A DNA stretch of 64,000 nucleotides from assembly GCA_035771165.1 (NCBI GenBank), contig JAWNZC010000108.1, positions 62,001 to 126,000 on the forward strand, given 5' to 3'. The notes under the pieces were generated by a model. The model worked only from the letters and a program-made list of their open reading frames with translations, had not been told where the DNA came from and made no database searches. Positions within the stretch are counted from its first letter, which is position 1. Each line of letters starts with the position of its first letter. Below, piece by piece: positions 13,858 through 24,711 of this stretch. The DNA is from Paragorgia papillata. Lineage: Eukaryota; Cnidaria; Anthozoa; Scleralcyonacea; Coralliidae. The translations under genes and the position numbers were made by a program.

Positions 13858-16800
13858 ATGGCGGCTCCCTTCTTTGTTAGGTGTTCTTATTCCATCTTGA
13901 GATATTCTGGCAGAAATGTGCTGTCTGGATGGCTAAAAAGAAGCCAGGTTTGTGCTGAAATAAAGGACTTTGTTATCTTGTAGTTTTTGCGGTTATTTTG
14001 TGTAGATGCTTGCAGTAGCACTAGACTGTCTGACAGTGTACATGTCAATATTACAGTGCATATTTAATTATACTGTATACAGTATACATTGGTATTGTAT
14101 ACTATAAAGCAGTTATTGGATGAGACTGGCTGTGTATGATATGAAGAATTATGCAGACCTTGGTGACTGTCATCTGCAGAAAGCTTCAGCAGACAATATA
14201 TGACACTCGTGTCTGTATATTAAATTCTTCATACAATGTATATCATGAAAGCACATTCAATAATTGTTTTATTATTTATTCAAAGTACCAGATGAAATTA
14301 CTGAAATGTACTCTGCAGGTACGATTGTTTAGTGTCAGTAGCATTAGCTGTTTGGATCTTCAAGAGTATCAGAGCAAGGAACTTATGAAAACACATGGAG
14401 TTAATGTTCAAAAGTTTCGAGTTGCAGATGGAAAAAATGATGTTTCTGAACTGATAAAAGAACTTGGTAAGTTATATTTGTGAGTTAGGAGAGTATAGGC
14501 CAGAGGATTTGAAAGGGGGAGTGGGAAGGAGGATGGGGGAGAGGGTTGAAAGAGGTGGTGGGAGGGAGGGTGGGGGAGATGGTTGAAAGAGGGGGTGGGA
14601 AGGAGGGTAGGGGAGAGGGTTGAAAGAGGGGGTGGGAAGGAGGATGGGGGAGAGGGTTGAAAGAGGGGGTGGGAGGGAGAGTAAGGGAGAGGGTTTGAAA
14701 GAGGGGGGAGAAAAAAGGCTAGGGAGAAGTATGGAAAGGGAGGAAAGAGAGGGAGAAGTATGGAAAGGGAGGAAAAAGGGGGAGAAGTATGGAAAGGGAG
14801 GAAAAAGAGGGAGAAGTATGGAAGGGAGGAAAGAGAGGGGGTATGAATCAGAAGGAAGGGAGTGTGGCTGTTAAGAAGGATGAAGGCTGAGGAAAGGGAG
14901 GAAGTGAGATGGAGGGAAGATATGGAAGAAAGAGGGAGAGAGGTGGGAAGGAGTGTGAAAGGGAAAAAGAGGGGAATGGGGTAGAGGAGAAGGAGGGGCT
15001 GAGAGATGGAAGGAGTGAGAAGCAAGAGATAGAGGGAGGCAGAGGGAAAGTTAGATAACAAAAGTATTTCACCCATATATTATAGGGACATACAATTACT
15101 ATATAAATGAAATATAATATGAAATACTATTCTAGATGTTGGTGAGATTGTAATTAAAGCGCAGGTGTTGGCTGGAGGACGAGGGAAAGGCACATTTAGT
15201 AGTGGTCTCCAGGGAGGTGTGAAACTGTCAAAAAAGTATGTTAATTCATTGCACTAGAGTATATCAACATATATATATAATGACTGGGAGGTAGAATACA
15301 AATTTACAAAGTTGAGTTGTTTGAAAAATCATGTTTAATAAAATAAGAAAAATTCCTTTCTCTCTCATTTCCTTCTTGTCCTTCCCTTTCCATTCTTGAA
15401 TTTCTTGTTTATTTTTTCTCTTCCCTTCCTTAGATCATTCTACTTGAATATTTCTAAATACATCTCAATAATGTCTTATAGTTTTCCAGAAATACCTTCA
15501 ATTGTGAACCAGATGATTGGCCATTCTCTGGTCACAAAACAAACAGGAAAAAATGGCGTTGTTGTTAGTAAGGTTAGTAAGATTATTTTCTTAATAATGT
15601 CTCTTAAAATGATATATCACTGTTTGCCAACTAATTCGAAAGAACAAGCGATAAACGTTGGTGAAAAGAAAAAAACGGAAACAAAAACGTAAAGACCGAA
15701 AAAAAAAGAAACTTTTTATTATTCTACTTTGTCTAACACTAAACTATTTTACTCTATCTAAGAAAGGGAGAGATAATTCCTAACGAATTAAACGTCTTTC
15801 TTTATTTTTCTTTAAAGGTGATGTTAGCTGAAGCTTTAGATATTAATCGTGAGACGTATTTAGCTATCTTAATGGACCGTGCTTTTGGAGGACCTGTGAT
15901 TGTAGCAAGCCCAGAAGGTGGCATGGATATTGAAGAAGTTGCTGAAAAGATGCCAGAGAAAATATTTAAAGTATGAACTATTGAAGAAATATAAAAATAA
16001 TGTCAAGTTATCTCGCAACAATTGCCGCAAAGCCAGACAACTTGCATGTTAGTTATTCTAAACTTATAGTTGTTTGTTCACAATTTTGATGTGTGCTGTT
16101 TCTATTTTTAAAGTTCCCTATTGATATCTATGATGGAATTACCAAAGAACAAGCAACGGACTTGGCAGATAAACTACAATTTAAAGGACCTTTGAAAGAT
16201 GAAGTACGTTGGTAAAGTTTAACCAAAAAAACTTAATTTTACCTATTTCTCATTCTCCCAAACTAGTGTTTCTAGTTTTAACTACAAAAAATATAAAATA
16301 GCTTCCATTGTCGTCTGTTCAATGCTAGATGCACAAATGACGTCACAACGTGGTAAGGGCAAAAACGTGTCCCATGAGAAGCAGTCAAGGCAAGGTATTG
16401 ATATATTCGTACTACGTTGTGTGACGTCTGTTGTACATCTAGAACTACTCAACAGACAACACGTATGTCGCATCATTTGTTTTGAGGTACACCATTGAGT
16501 GTTTTTAGTGAAACTCTTGTCGGATTGCGGGAAATAAATAAATAAATAAAATTAAATAATTATTTAACGTTATTTACGAATGTCGCTATGAAATTCCCGC
16601 TATTTTGATAAAGGTTGTGAAAAATTGAAATCCTAGCCAGAAAGTTAAAGACTTATTCAAATGTTTTTTCTTCTGGCGGAGGTTTATGATCGTCCATTAG
16701 CCTTCTGACGCATTGTTCATGTATTAATGTTTTGCCGATGTTTAAATCTCAACATGACAGCATCATATGGACAGTTTAATAAGATCGACAAATCCTTTCG

Positions 16801-19800
16801 AACAGGGAACATTGTTTTCTCAGTTGCTTCAACTCTATATTCACGAAACACTTTAATTACAACAAGCTTAATCTGTAAGAGCGCAAACCGCTTACCAATA
16901 CAGCATCGCGGGCCATGCCCGAATGGCATATGCGCATGCGAATGACGTTTGGCTTTCTCCTTGGGGGTAAATCGTCCCGGGTTAAATGTCCCTGGATCGT
17001 GCCAGATCTCCGGGTCCATGTGTATCGCGTAGATCGGGATGAACACGTGAATATCTTTCGGGAAGTCTACGCCGTTGATCGTACAACTTTCGGTACACTG
17101 TCGGTCGTAAAAAAACGGAGGCGTGTGGAGCCGAAGTACTTCGTCAATAACCATATCTATGTAGGGGGTGTCGTAAAGAATGCTTTGGTACGGGGGGAGC
17201 GTGTCTTGGTTGATACCGTACAGTGTGTCAATTTCTTGCATAATCTTCGTCTGAATATCGTCATGAAACGCGAGTTCGTAAAAAAGGAAGCCAAGTGCTG
17301 AACTTGTTGTGTCATAACCAGCGAGAATAAACGCAATGGACTGAACTAGAATCTCGTCATCTGTTAAACGGAGCCCAGTCTTTTCGTCGCGTGGTGACGT
17401 CATGAGATGTAGTAAATCATGGCGGATATTCTTACCTCTTCGTCTTTCTTCGATGATATTTCGAGCGATGTTTGTCAAGTCTTCGAAATGAAATGGATCT
17501 TTCATTTTTTGAAGGATGTTTTCTCCGAAGGGAAGCATGCCTATTGCGAGTGCAGAGAAAAGACGGGAAATGGCTAACCGTGCGTGCTTTGTTAAAGAAT
17601 CGTTAGGGTTGGTTTGGGTTTCAGCTTTCACTCCAAATGATGTAGTCAGGACGACTTCTAGAGTCAAACCTTGGAACCAACGATACATATCAACTGCTTC
17701 ACAACTTTTAGTTGAATTGTCAATTTTCAAAAGCAAAGTGTCGATAGCTTCATTCATAAATGGCAACATTTGTTTCAGTTTGGTAATACTGAATGCTGGA
17801 TTAATCGTATTCCTAATTCGTTTCCAGTGCTCCCCGGTTGCTTGATTTAAGGAACTACAGTAAGGTTCAGGAAGGTTGAATCCAAACGCACCACGATCAG
17901 TGAAATTGATAAAATTTTTCACTGTAATAGATTTGATTATTTCGAGATCAGTAACACATATGTACGGTTGTCCTAACCAATACATTAGGAACACTTGGCC
18001 ATACTTCTTAACCATTTCCTGGTGCCAGATATGTAAGTCTTTACGACGATAGATCATGTGAAGAAACTGACCTACGAATGGGAAAGGCGGCCATGGACCA
18101 GGCAGATTTAACTGCCTTTTTAGTCTCAACAATTTAAAGTATTTCCAAATGACAACAACAGTAAAAAGGAATAATGTTATCAAGCAAAGAGAGCAACGTG
18201 CTGGATAGTCTGATCCAAACATTTCGTCCTATGATCCTTTGGCTGACAAGTTTTCTTGTTCTTCTCTATATTCGTTTTCGCTTTCTTGTTTCTTGATTTG
18301 TTGTAGATCTAAGAAAATATCAATAAAGCAATGTTGAACAATTGAGCGCGTGATTGCTTGTGCTGTGCCCTATGGTCAGTTGAAATTAGTCCCTTGTGGT
18401 TTACTAAAATGATGCGTGGGAAGATAATAATGCTTCATTTTTAACCGGAAGAGTGATTGTTATAACTTGAACAACTCTCTGTACATACAACATGTGCATC
18501 GCTTTCTTCAAACTCTCGCAAACGGAATAGCAACGGATAAAAAAAGCAAGCTAATTCAACAAAAGGAAATGTCTTTTTGTGTGTCCCTCTTAAATAAAGT
18601 TTTGTATGGCCTCGTGATTGAGGATTTCTCTTTAGGTTAAGCTACTGCCTTGCTACGTGCTAGAATTCCTCTGTAATGTATGCAGTGTTTGCTGGTGGCT
18701 TAGTCAGAATAATGCCTGGCATTTACAGAATGTCTCGATCTTAAATGTAAAGGAATGTGTAATCACAATTAATATAGTTATTTTAATTTTCTACTTTCAA
18801 CGAATTAATAAGGTCCACTGTTTTACATTTCAATAGTTATTCAAATCTGTCGGAACAAAATGGAAACAAACTCGTTGTGTTACAAAAGAGTAGTGTGCTC
18901 CGCACAGACAGTGTATATAGACGAATACAAAGTGACGAAATATTCATAAAATGGATCACTGGTTTTGCTTGAAAGATAGAGCTTTGATATAAACCTCCTA
19001 GAGTATATTATAATTAATATACGATTATTCTAATATAGCTATACATTGATAAATGCCGCCAAATTAAAATTCTTTTATACGCCTATATAAATTAACTTGT
19101 ATGAAAATTGTTTAGAATTCACTACTATATGCAGCTACTTATTAATAAGAAGCCGTTTCCGACCAGTATAGAAGTCAGGAGTTAATATTAATGAAGTTAA
19201 GAGTTCTTCAAACGGCTGGAATACCATTTGAAGACTTTTGTGTCTTATAGAAAAGAAATATACAATCTCGAAGTCCATTATTTTAAATTCTCGAACTCTA
19301 GAATAAAGAGTATCAAATAGGTTTAGAATTTTCATCGAGCAAGACTAAAACCTGGGTTGCAGACACGTAAAAGACACGTGTGCACTAACCACTAACACTC
19401 TTACTAAATACATAAAGGCTCAGGATTGTTGCTAGTTAACCACGTGTTCAGTGAATGACCATCATGTGAAATTGTAGGAATAATAAACGTGGTGTTACCA
19501 CAAATTCTCGCTTACTATGATCATAAGTAATTAATACTACTAAGCAACTATGCTTACATATCTCCATGAATGGTGTTTATAGGATGTTGTATCGGCCTCG
19601 TGAGGGACACGTGCTCGATAGGAACACGTCAAGGACGTTATTCTAATTTTCGACCATACATGATAAAAGATTTCTTAGTATACCCCTATCCATATTTCGA
19701 TGTATTGAATTTTATGGCTATAATCACGAACTTCTAAGTTGTTAATATCGCATTATTACGTTTGCGCGCCAAGTTAATTGTCAGAAATATTGGACTAAAT

Positions 19801-22800
19801 GGACCAATATGGTTAGAGAAGGGATCTGCCTAAATCGTATACACGAGAAGTAGATTTCAGACTGTCTTTCAGACCTGTCTTTTCAGTCTGTCTTTCATTC
19901 ATTTCAGACAGGGCCGTCCTCAGAAAATTCTGCAGGGGGGTGGTACGCTCAATTTTGCCGACTGCCTCATAATCGTCACTCGTCAGTACTAGTATTCGCC
20001 GAGACTGACAGCTGGCGGGTGCCGACTGCAATCTCTTGTCTGCCGACTATAGAACAAATAAAGCAATTCTTGGGGGGGGTGTCACACCCCCCCAAACCCC
20101 CCCATAGCTCCGGCCCTGATTTCAGACCTATCTTCAGCTATCTGAGTCCCAGTATATCAGTGGTTAGAGCGTCTCACTGGTGATCCGAAGGTTGTGAGTT
20201 GTACACATATTCAACCTAACGTTCAAATTATCTGAGTCCCAGTAGCTCAATGGTTAATAGAGCATCTCACTGGTGATCAGGTTGTGGGTTGTACACATAT
20301 TCAACCTACGTTCAAATTATCTGCGTCTCAGTAGCTCAATGGTTAGAGCGTCTCACTGGTGATCAGAAGGTTGTGGGTTGTACGCATATTCAACCTACGT
20401 TCAAATCATCTGAGTCTCAGTAGCTCAATGGTTAGAGCGTCTCACTGGTGATCAGAAGGTTGTGGGTTGTACGCATATTCAACCTACGTTCAAATTATCT
20501 GCGTCTCAGTAGCTCAATGGTTAGAGTGTCTAAACGGTTGCTGGAAGGTTGCTGGTACGATCCTTGCCTGAGGATCAGTAAATTTTCTCAGAATTTGACG
20601 GCTTAACGAACGCCTTTTACATTACAGCAAGCTCGCAATCGTACAACATGTGCACTACATGTATACGTACATTTCTTAACATCACTGTATGTATTCACAT
20701 CTCGTTTCTATATATAATGTTGGCTCGAAAATGCCAACCGGATATTCCCTAATACTGTTGTCAGGGGCACCCACTGTTCTCACGCAACAACCACGTATGA
20801 CGTCCACCAGAAAAATAGTCACGTGATCAATACACCTCCTTGCTCTTTTCTAGTCAACTTCCTGACTTCACTTGTTTTGTGTTCCTTGTCTGGTGGGAAA
20901 ATCCTAATTGAGTTGATTGTTTATAGAAAGACTTGTTTGTAAAAAGAGAGATGCTGATTGCACTTTTCGACTTTCATTATATTAACTTTGTTATAAATTC
21001 AGTCTTAGATTGGAGTCCGTATATAGGTCAGGCTTGTAATAAGAACTAGTTTGGTCTAGATAGAGCACTGAATGTATTTAGACTAATATCAGAAAATGCA
21101 TACAATTTCGTCTGACGCATACGATATTGTTTATCGTGCAAAGTTGGCTGCCTGAGTCAGTAACTTTAGTCTAGAAAGTCGAATACTATATATAATTTCT
21201 GTTACTCGTGATTTAACTTTAACTTGCCTCAATGACAGAATACTGAATACTGTCTGGGCACGTCCAGTTAAAAAAACAGACAATAAAATAGAACTTGTAT
21301 AGTAATCGTTCACAATCTTTCTACGTTAGTTGACAAGTACAGCGACTTGAGAAAAATAAATAGGATGTTATAGTAATCGTTGAGGGATTTCAGACTGGAC
21401 TTAAAGACTTAGGAATTGGCGTTATAGACTTCAGACCTTATATCCTCAAGGCGTTGACGTTGCTTCAGGAAATTATTCAATTATAACGAGTACTCAGTAC
21501 ACATTTCTACTAAAAAGCTTGAAGATAGAGAAGGGCTAATTCCCTCGACATGTATCTCTGCAAATAAGTTTGTTTTGACTTTTGCCACTCCAGCTAAACA
21601 CCACCTTAAATCTTTAGTCTTTTATATACACGTATTCCTGGACAGATCCTCATGCTTTTTTGACAATCAAAAAGAAAAAAAATATTTAAATATTTCCTTA
21701 CCGAAATTTAATAGTAATAGATCAAGCGTAAATTAGTTTTCGTTTCTTGCTTGCTTGTGCTTTGGAAAACAAAGTTCTATCTTGGTCATTACATAATGTT
21801 GATAATGATGACGAGCAGCAATCAAAGCCGAGAGACACCCCATGAGCTTTTGAAAAACTACGGAAAGATCAAGCTGGTTTGCTTTCCGGTTAGCAAACTA
21901 TTTATAAATGGAGAACTAAGAAGAATACATTCAGTAGAATGTTTGATTGGCACTAAGCCATGCAATGACGTGAAGCTGTTTTATGACGCAAAACGTTATA
22001 CAGAAAATGATAGAATATAGTTATATGCACTTATTCTGTGACGATAGCTTCATTAAAAATGCTTTTTAACTCTGACGAAATTTAGAAGTGGCAAAAAGTA
22101 TAGTGACCCTTTTAACGCTAAGTGTCCGATATATCGGATGCCAAGAACAAAATCTGAATAAACGAGAGAATAAAGCAAAAACAATGCAAGAACAAACGAA
22201 ATACATTTTAAGCGTTAAAGGATTAAGAATACTGTCAGGTTAATATGTTCAACGATTTTACTGCAAAATATGAAATGTTTTATATTAGCTAAATTATTTG
22301 ACAAACGTTTGTTTTCTACAGAGTTGTTTACAACGACAGACTGAGTCGACTGATGCCATTAATGTTGCAACTTTGCCGCATTTTAATGATATTTTGTGTC
22401 GTTATTTTAGGCCGCAACTCAAATTGAAAGGTTGTACAAACTTTTTATTGATCTTGATGCCACACAAGTTGAAGTTAATCCATTTGGAGAGACGGACGAC
22501 GGACGAGGTACGAAACCAAAACTTTAATATAACCTTTTCTTTCCTGTATGATTCTGTGTGATTCTGTATGATTGTGTGTAATTCTGTGTGATTCTGGATG
22601 ATCCTATATGATTCTGTATGATGCTTTATGATTCTGTATGGTCCAACCAGCGTTTTGATGTTTTATTATAGTTGTTTCCTTCGATGCTAAAATTAATTTT
22701 GACGACAACGCCAAGTTTAGACATGAAGAAATCTTCGCAGCAGAAGATAAGACCGAGAAGAACCCGAGAGAAGTAGAGGCAGAAAAATATAATTTGAACT

Positions 22801-23715
22801 ATATTGGAATGGACGGAAATATAGCGTGTATAGGTAGATTGATATCAAACATTTTATAATGTGTCTGTGTCAAACTTTGAGTATGTGTGTACTTTCCAGC
22901 GCCTGCGTGCATCTGCTGCATCTGCGCGTGTGTGCGTTTGCGCATCTGAGCGTGTATGCATCTGTATGACTGTGTCTCTCTCTGTGTGCATCTGCACGTC
23001 AGTGCCTGTGTCTGTGTTGTATATGTGTCTGTGTTGTATCTGTGTATATTTTTAAGAAATTTCTTCTTTTTCCCAGTGAACGGTGCTGGGTTAGCTATGG
23101 GAACAATGGACATTATTAAACTTTATGGTGGTGAGCCTGCAAACTTTTTGGATCTTGGTGGAGGTATTCAAGAGGAAGGTGTTTACCAAGCGTTCAAAAT
23201 TATAACATCTGATCAGAGTGTAAGCTATCTCGTTTTAATACATTTTAATACAGAACATCATTTTCTAAGAATTGATATTTTTTTACGTGAACGGGCCATT
23301 CACTTTATTTTTTAGGTTAAAGCAATTCTTGTTAATATTTTTGGAGGAATTGTTGATTGTGCGGTGGTTGCCAATGGCATTGCATCAGCTTACGAAAAAC
23401 TTGATGTAACCGTTCCTTTGATTGTAAGACTAGAAGGTAAATTATTGTCGAAAAACACGGTACTTTGTGCTCTCAGGTTGAACTATCTCAGAATGTAACC
23501 TGCGTTCAATGGTTAGAGTATCTTACTCGTGATCAAAACATGGTGGATTACTGAATCCTGCTTTTAATGTGTATTTTAATTTTTTCTTCTCTCTCGTTTC
23601 AGGAACCAACGTGACGAAAGCAAAATCAGTGCTACAGGACAGCGGCATCCCTGTAACGACCGCTGACAATCTTGATGAAGCCGCTGAGAAAGCAGTGAAC
23701 AGTCTTGCGGCGTGA
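13858..23715 (+). CDS. SUCLG2: Succinyl-CoA ligase [GDP-forming] beta subunit, mitochondrial
   Basis: TCA-cycle enzyme: succinyl-CoA + GDP + Pi to succinate + GTP + CoA, as a heterodimer with the alpha subunit in the matrix. Exons 13858-13947, 14319-14466, 15136-15235, 15482-15572, 15818-15970, 16114-16203, 22411-22507, 22672-22833, 23077-23219, 23316-23436, 23603-23715 give about 435 aa (human about 432), phases consistent. Exon 1 encodes a basic, Ser/Arg-rich mitochondrial presequence. The ATP-grasp part starts [12 protein letters not shown]; then [104 protein letters not shown]. These favour SUCLG2 over the ATP-specific SUCLA2. Acceptor 15481 was chosen over 15489 because only it keeps phase. 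Intron 6 is 6.2 kb and hosts a cytochrome P450 gene. Confidence 0.95.
14505..15060. repeat. Polypurine minisatellite in SUCLG2 intron 2
   Basis: About 550 bp almost entirely A/G on the plus strand. The first part repeats a roughly 37-bp unit (GGGAGAGGGTTGAAAGAGG); the second part repeats a shorter unit around GAGAAGTATGGAAAGGGAGG. The long mirror-like purine run could form triplex or G-quadruplex structures. The frames on both strands are artefacts. Confidence 0.9.
16307..16463. mobile_element. Imperfect palindrome (MITE-like) in SUCLG2 intron 6
   Basis: Arms of about 48 bp, including GTCTGTTCAATGCTAGATG on the left and CATCTAGAACTACTCAACAGAC on the right in inverted form. The left arm carries a CRE-like TGACGTCA; the right arm carries a TGACGTC half. 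No ORF. Confidence 0.65.
16717..18222 (-). CDS. Cytochrome P450, CYP3-clan, intronless, nested in SUCLG2 intron 6
   Basis: Single exon, 501 aa, normal length for a microsomal P450 monooxygenase (haem-thiolate, ER membrane, electrons from P450 reductase). Residues about 10-28 are a hydrophobic anchor, followed by basic residues and the proline hinge [13 protein letters not shown]-helix W133xxxR137; I-helix oxygen-activation motif AGYDTTSS at 301-308; K-helix ExxR as EVLR 361-364; NPGRF at 414-418; haem loop [10 protein letters not shown] 434-443 with Cys441 as the axial ligand. AGYDTTSS and the C-terminal block resemble CYP3A/CYP5-type enzymes. All key residues are intact, so it is likely functional. 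It lies wholly within one intron of SUCLG2 on the opposite strand. The lack of introns among intron-rich neighbours suggests a retrocopy origin, though intronless P450s also arise otherwise. Substrate unknown. Confidence 0.93.
   Translation of the reverse strand: MFGSDYPARCSLCLITLFLFTVVVIWKYFKLLRLKRQLNLPGPWPPFPFVGQFLHMIYRRKDLHIWHQEMVKKYGQVFLMYWLGQPYICVTDLEIIKSITVKNFINFTDRGAFGFNLPEPYCSSLNQATGEHWKRIRNTINPAFSITKLKQMLPFMNEAIDTLLLKIDNSTKSCEAVDMYRWFQGLTLEVVLTTSFGVKAETQTNPNDSLTKHARLAISRLFSALAIGMLPFGENILQKMKDPFHFEDLTNIARNIIEERRRGKNIRHDLLHLMTSPRDEKTGLRLTDDEILVQSIAFILAGYDTTSSALGFLFYELAFHDDIQTKIMQEIDTLYGINQDTLPPYQSILYDTPYIDMVIDEVLRLHTPPFFYDRQCTESCTINGVDFPKDIHVFIPIYAIHMDPEIWHDPGTFNPGRFTPKEKAKRHSHAHMPFGHGPRCCIGKRFALLQIKLVVIKVFREYRVEATEKTMFPVRKDLSILLNCPYDAVMLRFKHRQNINT
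18223..19900. other. Intron sequence upstream of the nested P450
   Basis: This interval of SUCLG2 intron 6 should contain the promoter of the minus-strand P450. I see no clear TATA box at the right distance and no exon. Confidence 0.4.
19909..20118. mobile_element. Non-autonomous hAT-type element with 8-bp target duplication
   Basis: Starts CAGGGCCGTCCTCAG and ends GCTCCGGCCCTG (inverted CAGGGCCGGAGC). It is flanked by perfect 8-bp direct repeats ATTTCAGA at 19901-19908 and 20119-20126, the hAT signature. The 210-bp interior has G-run and C-run arms and no ORF. Confidence 0.88.
20150..20665 (+). repeat. Tandem array of tRNA-like units ending in a tRNA-derived SINE
   Basis: About five head-to-tail units of about 82 bp, each with an A-box-like TAGCTCAATGGTTAGAGCGT followed by a B-box-like GGTTGTGGGTTG. 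The last unit has a better B-box (GGTACGATCC, 20554-20563) followed by a tail (TAAATTTTCTCAG..) also found at 57784 and 63364. Units 3 and 4 are almost identical, implying recent duplication. The units lack a complete cloverleaf, so they are not called as tRNA genes. Confidence 0.75.
20666..22410. other. Remainder of SUCLG2 intron 6
   Basis: AT-rich unique-looking sequence without recognisable exons, from the tRNA-like array to the exon 7 acceptor at 22410. Confidence 0.4.
22548..22641. repeat. Short decamer satellite (ATGATTCTGT) in SUCLG2 intron 7
   Basis: About nine degenerate copies of the 10-bp unit ATGATTCTGT. The same unit builds the much larger array at 58880-59463. Confidence 0.85.
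23503..23550 (+). mobile_element. tRNA-like SINE fragment in SUCLG2 intron 10
   Basis: CAATGGTTAGAGTATCTTAC followed by GTGATCA and GGTGG matches the first half of the tRNA-like units at 20150-20520. Confidence 0.5.
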
Positions 23716-24590
23716 TATGACGTCACTCTCTGCTATCCTACGAGGTCGTATACATGAGGATACCCAGGACACATTGGGATATCCTGGTTAAACATTAGTC
23801 TATCTAACCTGCAGACATATTCATTACATTACAGTTATAATTATAGCACTGAAAGCATCAGTACAATTAATCCAGTGAGTTGTTCTCATGTACAATTAAA
23901 GAGAAACTCGGGCCGTGCGATATGCTTTGTGATAATATAGAAATTAATATCTCACAAAACTTCAACATTCTTTTTAAGAGAAAGTCAGAGCATTATATGA
24001 AATAACTAAATGTAAAATGTGCAACTGCTATTGACTTATTTTGGCTTCCGACGTACTGGATAATTTTACCAAGGTCAATGTATGTTTCGTACAATGAAGC
24101 AAATAATCCATTTATCTATCTCTCTATCCTTTCAATCTACTTTTCTTACTTACTTCCTTTCTTCCGTTTTTTCTTTCTTTCTTTCAATCTACTTTTCTTA
24201 CTTCTTTCTTTTTTTGTTTCTCTATGTTTTTTGTTCGTTTTTTCTTTCTTTTTCTTTTTTATCTTGTTTTTTCAAAATATAAGAAGCACATTGCTGAAAA
24301 AACAAGATGGCGGCTGTACGATTTACCATGATCCTTTGCAAGGCCCAAATGAGTTATGACGTCTGAGACCAAACACTGTTTGACATTGTCAAGTTGAGTT
24401 TACTACAGATAACAGCTTTCTTCCCAATTTTAGTACCCTTGCAGCTCTGTCTTTTTCTCCAAGATACAATTTTCGCTGGATCCAAATTAAAGGATTATTT
24501 TTTGCGAGAATTTTTTTGCGTTGTGACGTAATCACAAGTTTTGATTACTCCCCACCCCCACCCCCTCCCCCCAAAAGGCGGATAAACAAT
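23716..24590. other. Spacer between SUCLG2 and nischarin
   Basis: Contains the SUCLG2 3' UTR and a T-rich tract (about 24110-24270) whose Phe/Leu-rich frames are artefacts. A C-run (24551-24575) precedes the nischarin leader. A short ATG frame at 24307 runs 18 codons. No exon recognised. Confidence 0.4.
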
Positions 24591-24683
24591 ATGGCGTCGA
24601 AAGAATTGTCAGAAAAGATGGAAGAGGAAACTGACACAGCATTTGGCAAGAAGACTTCAATTATTTCCCAAAGATTATTATGA
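24591..24683 (+). other. Candidate upstream ORF (30 codons) in the nischarin leader
   Basis: ATG in a good context (A at -3, G at +4) opens a 30-codon frame beginning MASKELSEKMEEETD and ending in TGA, 28 bases before the nischarin start codon. It has no splice donor joining it to the PX exons, so it looks like an upstream ORF if the transcript starts above it. Confidence 0.4.
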
Positions 24684-24711
24684 ATTCTGCTTCTCTTGCA
24701 TGTCTATTGTT

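Noticed and set aside
14408..15076. 222-aa Ser/Pro/Leu-rich minus frame
   Set aside because: Artefact of the polypurine minisatellite; no codon structure or family similarity.
15490..15500. SUCLG2 exon 4 acceptor at 15489
   Set aside because: Breaks the frame with exon 3; the AG at 15480-15481 gives continuous [12 protein letters not shown].
16915..17845. Plus-strand frames opposite the nested P450
   Set aside because: Antisense shadows of a well-supported P450 coding region.
20150..20570. Cluster of tRNA genes
   Set aside because: A-box is good but B-box is degenerate and no acceptor stem or anticodon loop can be paired; treated as SINE-derived.
24078..24359. 93-aa Phe/Leu-rich frame
   Set aside because: T-rich tract; no splice structure or conservation visible.
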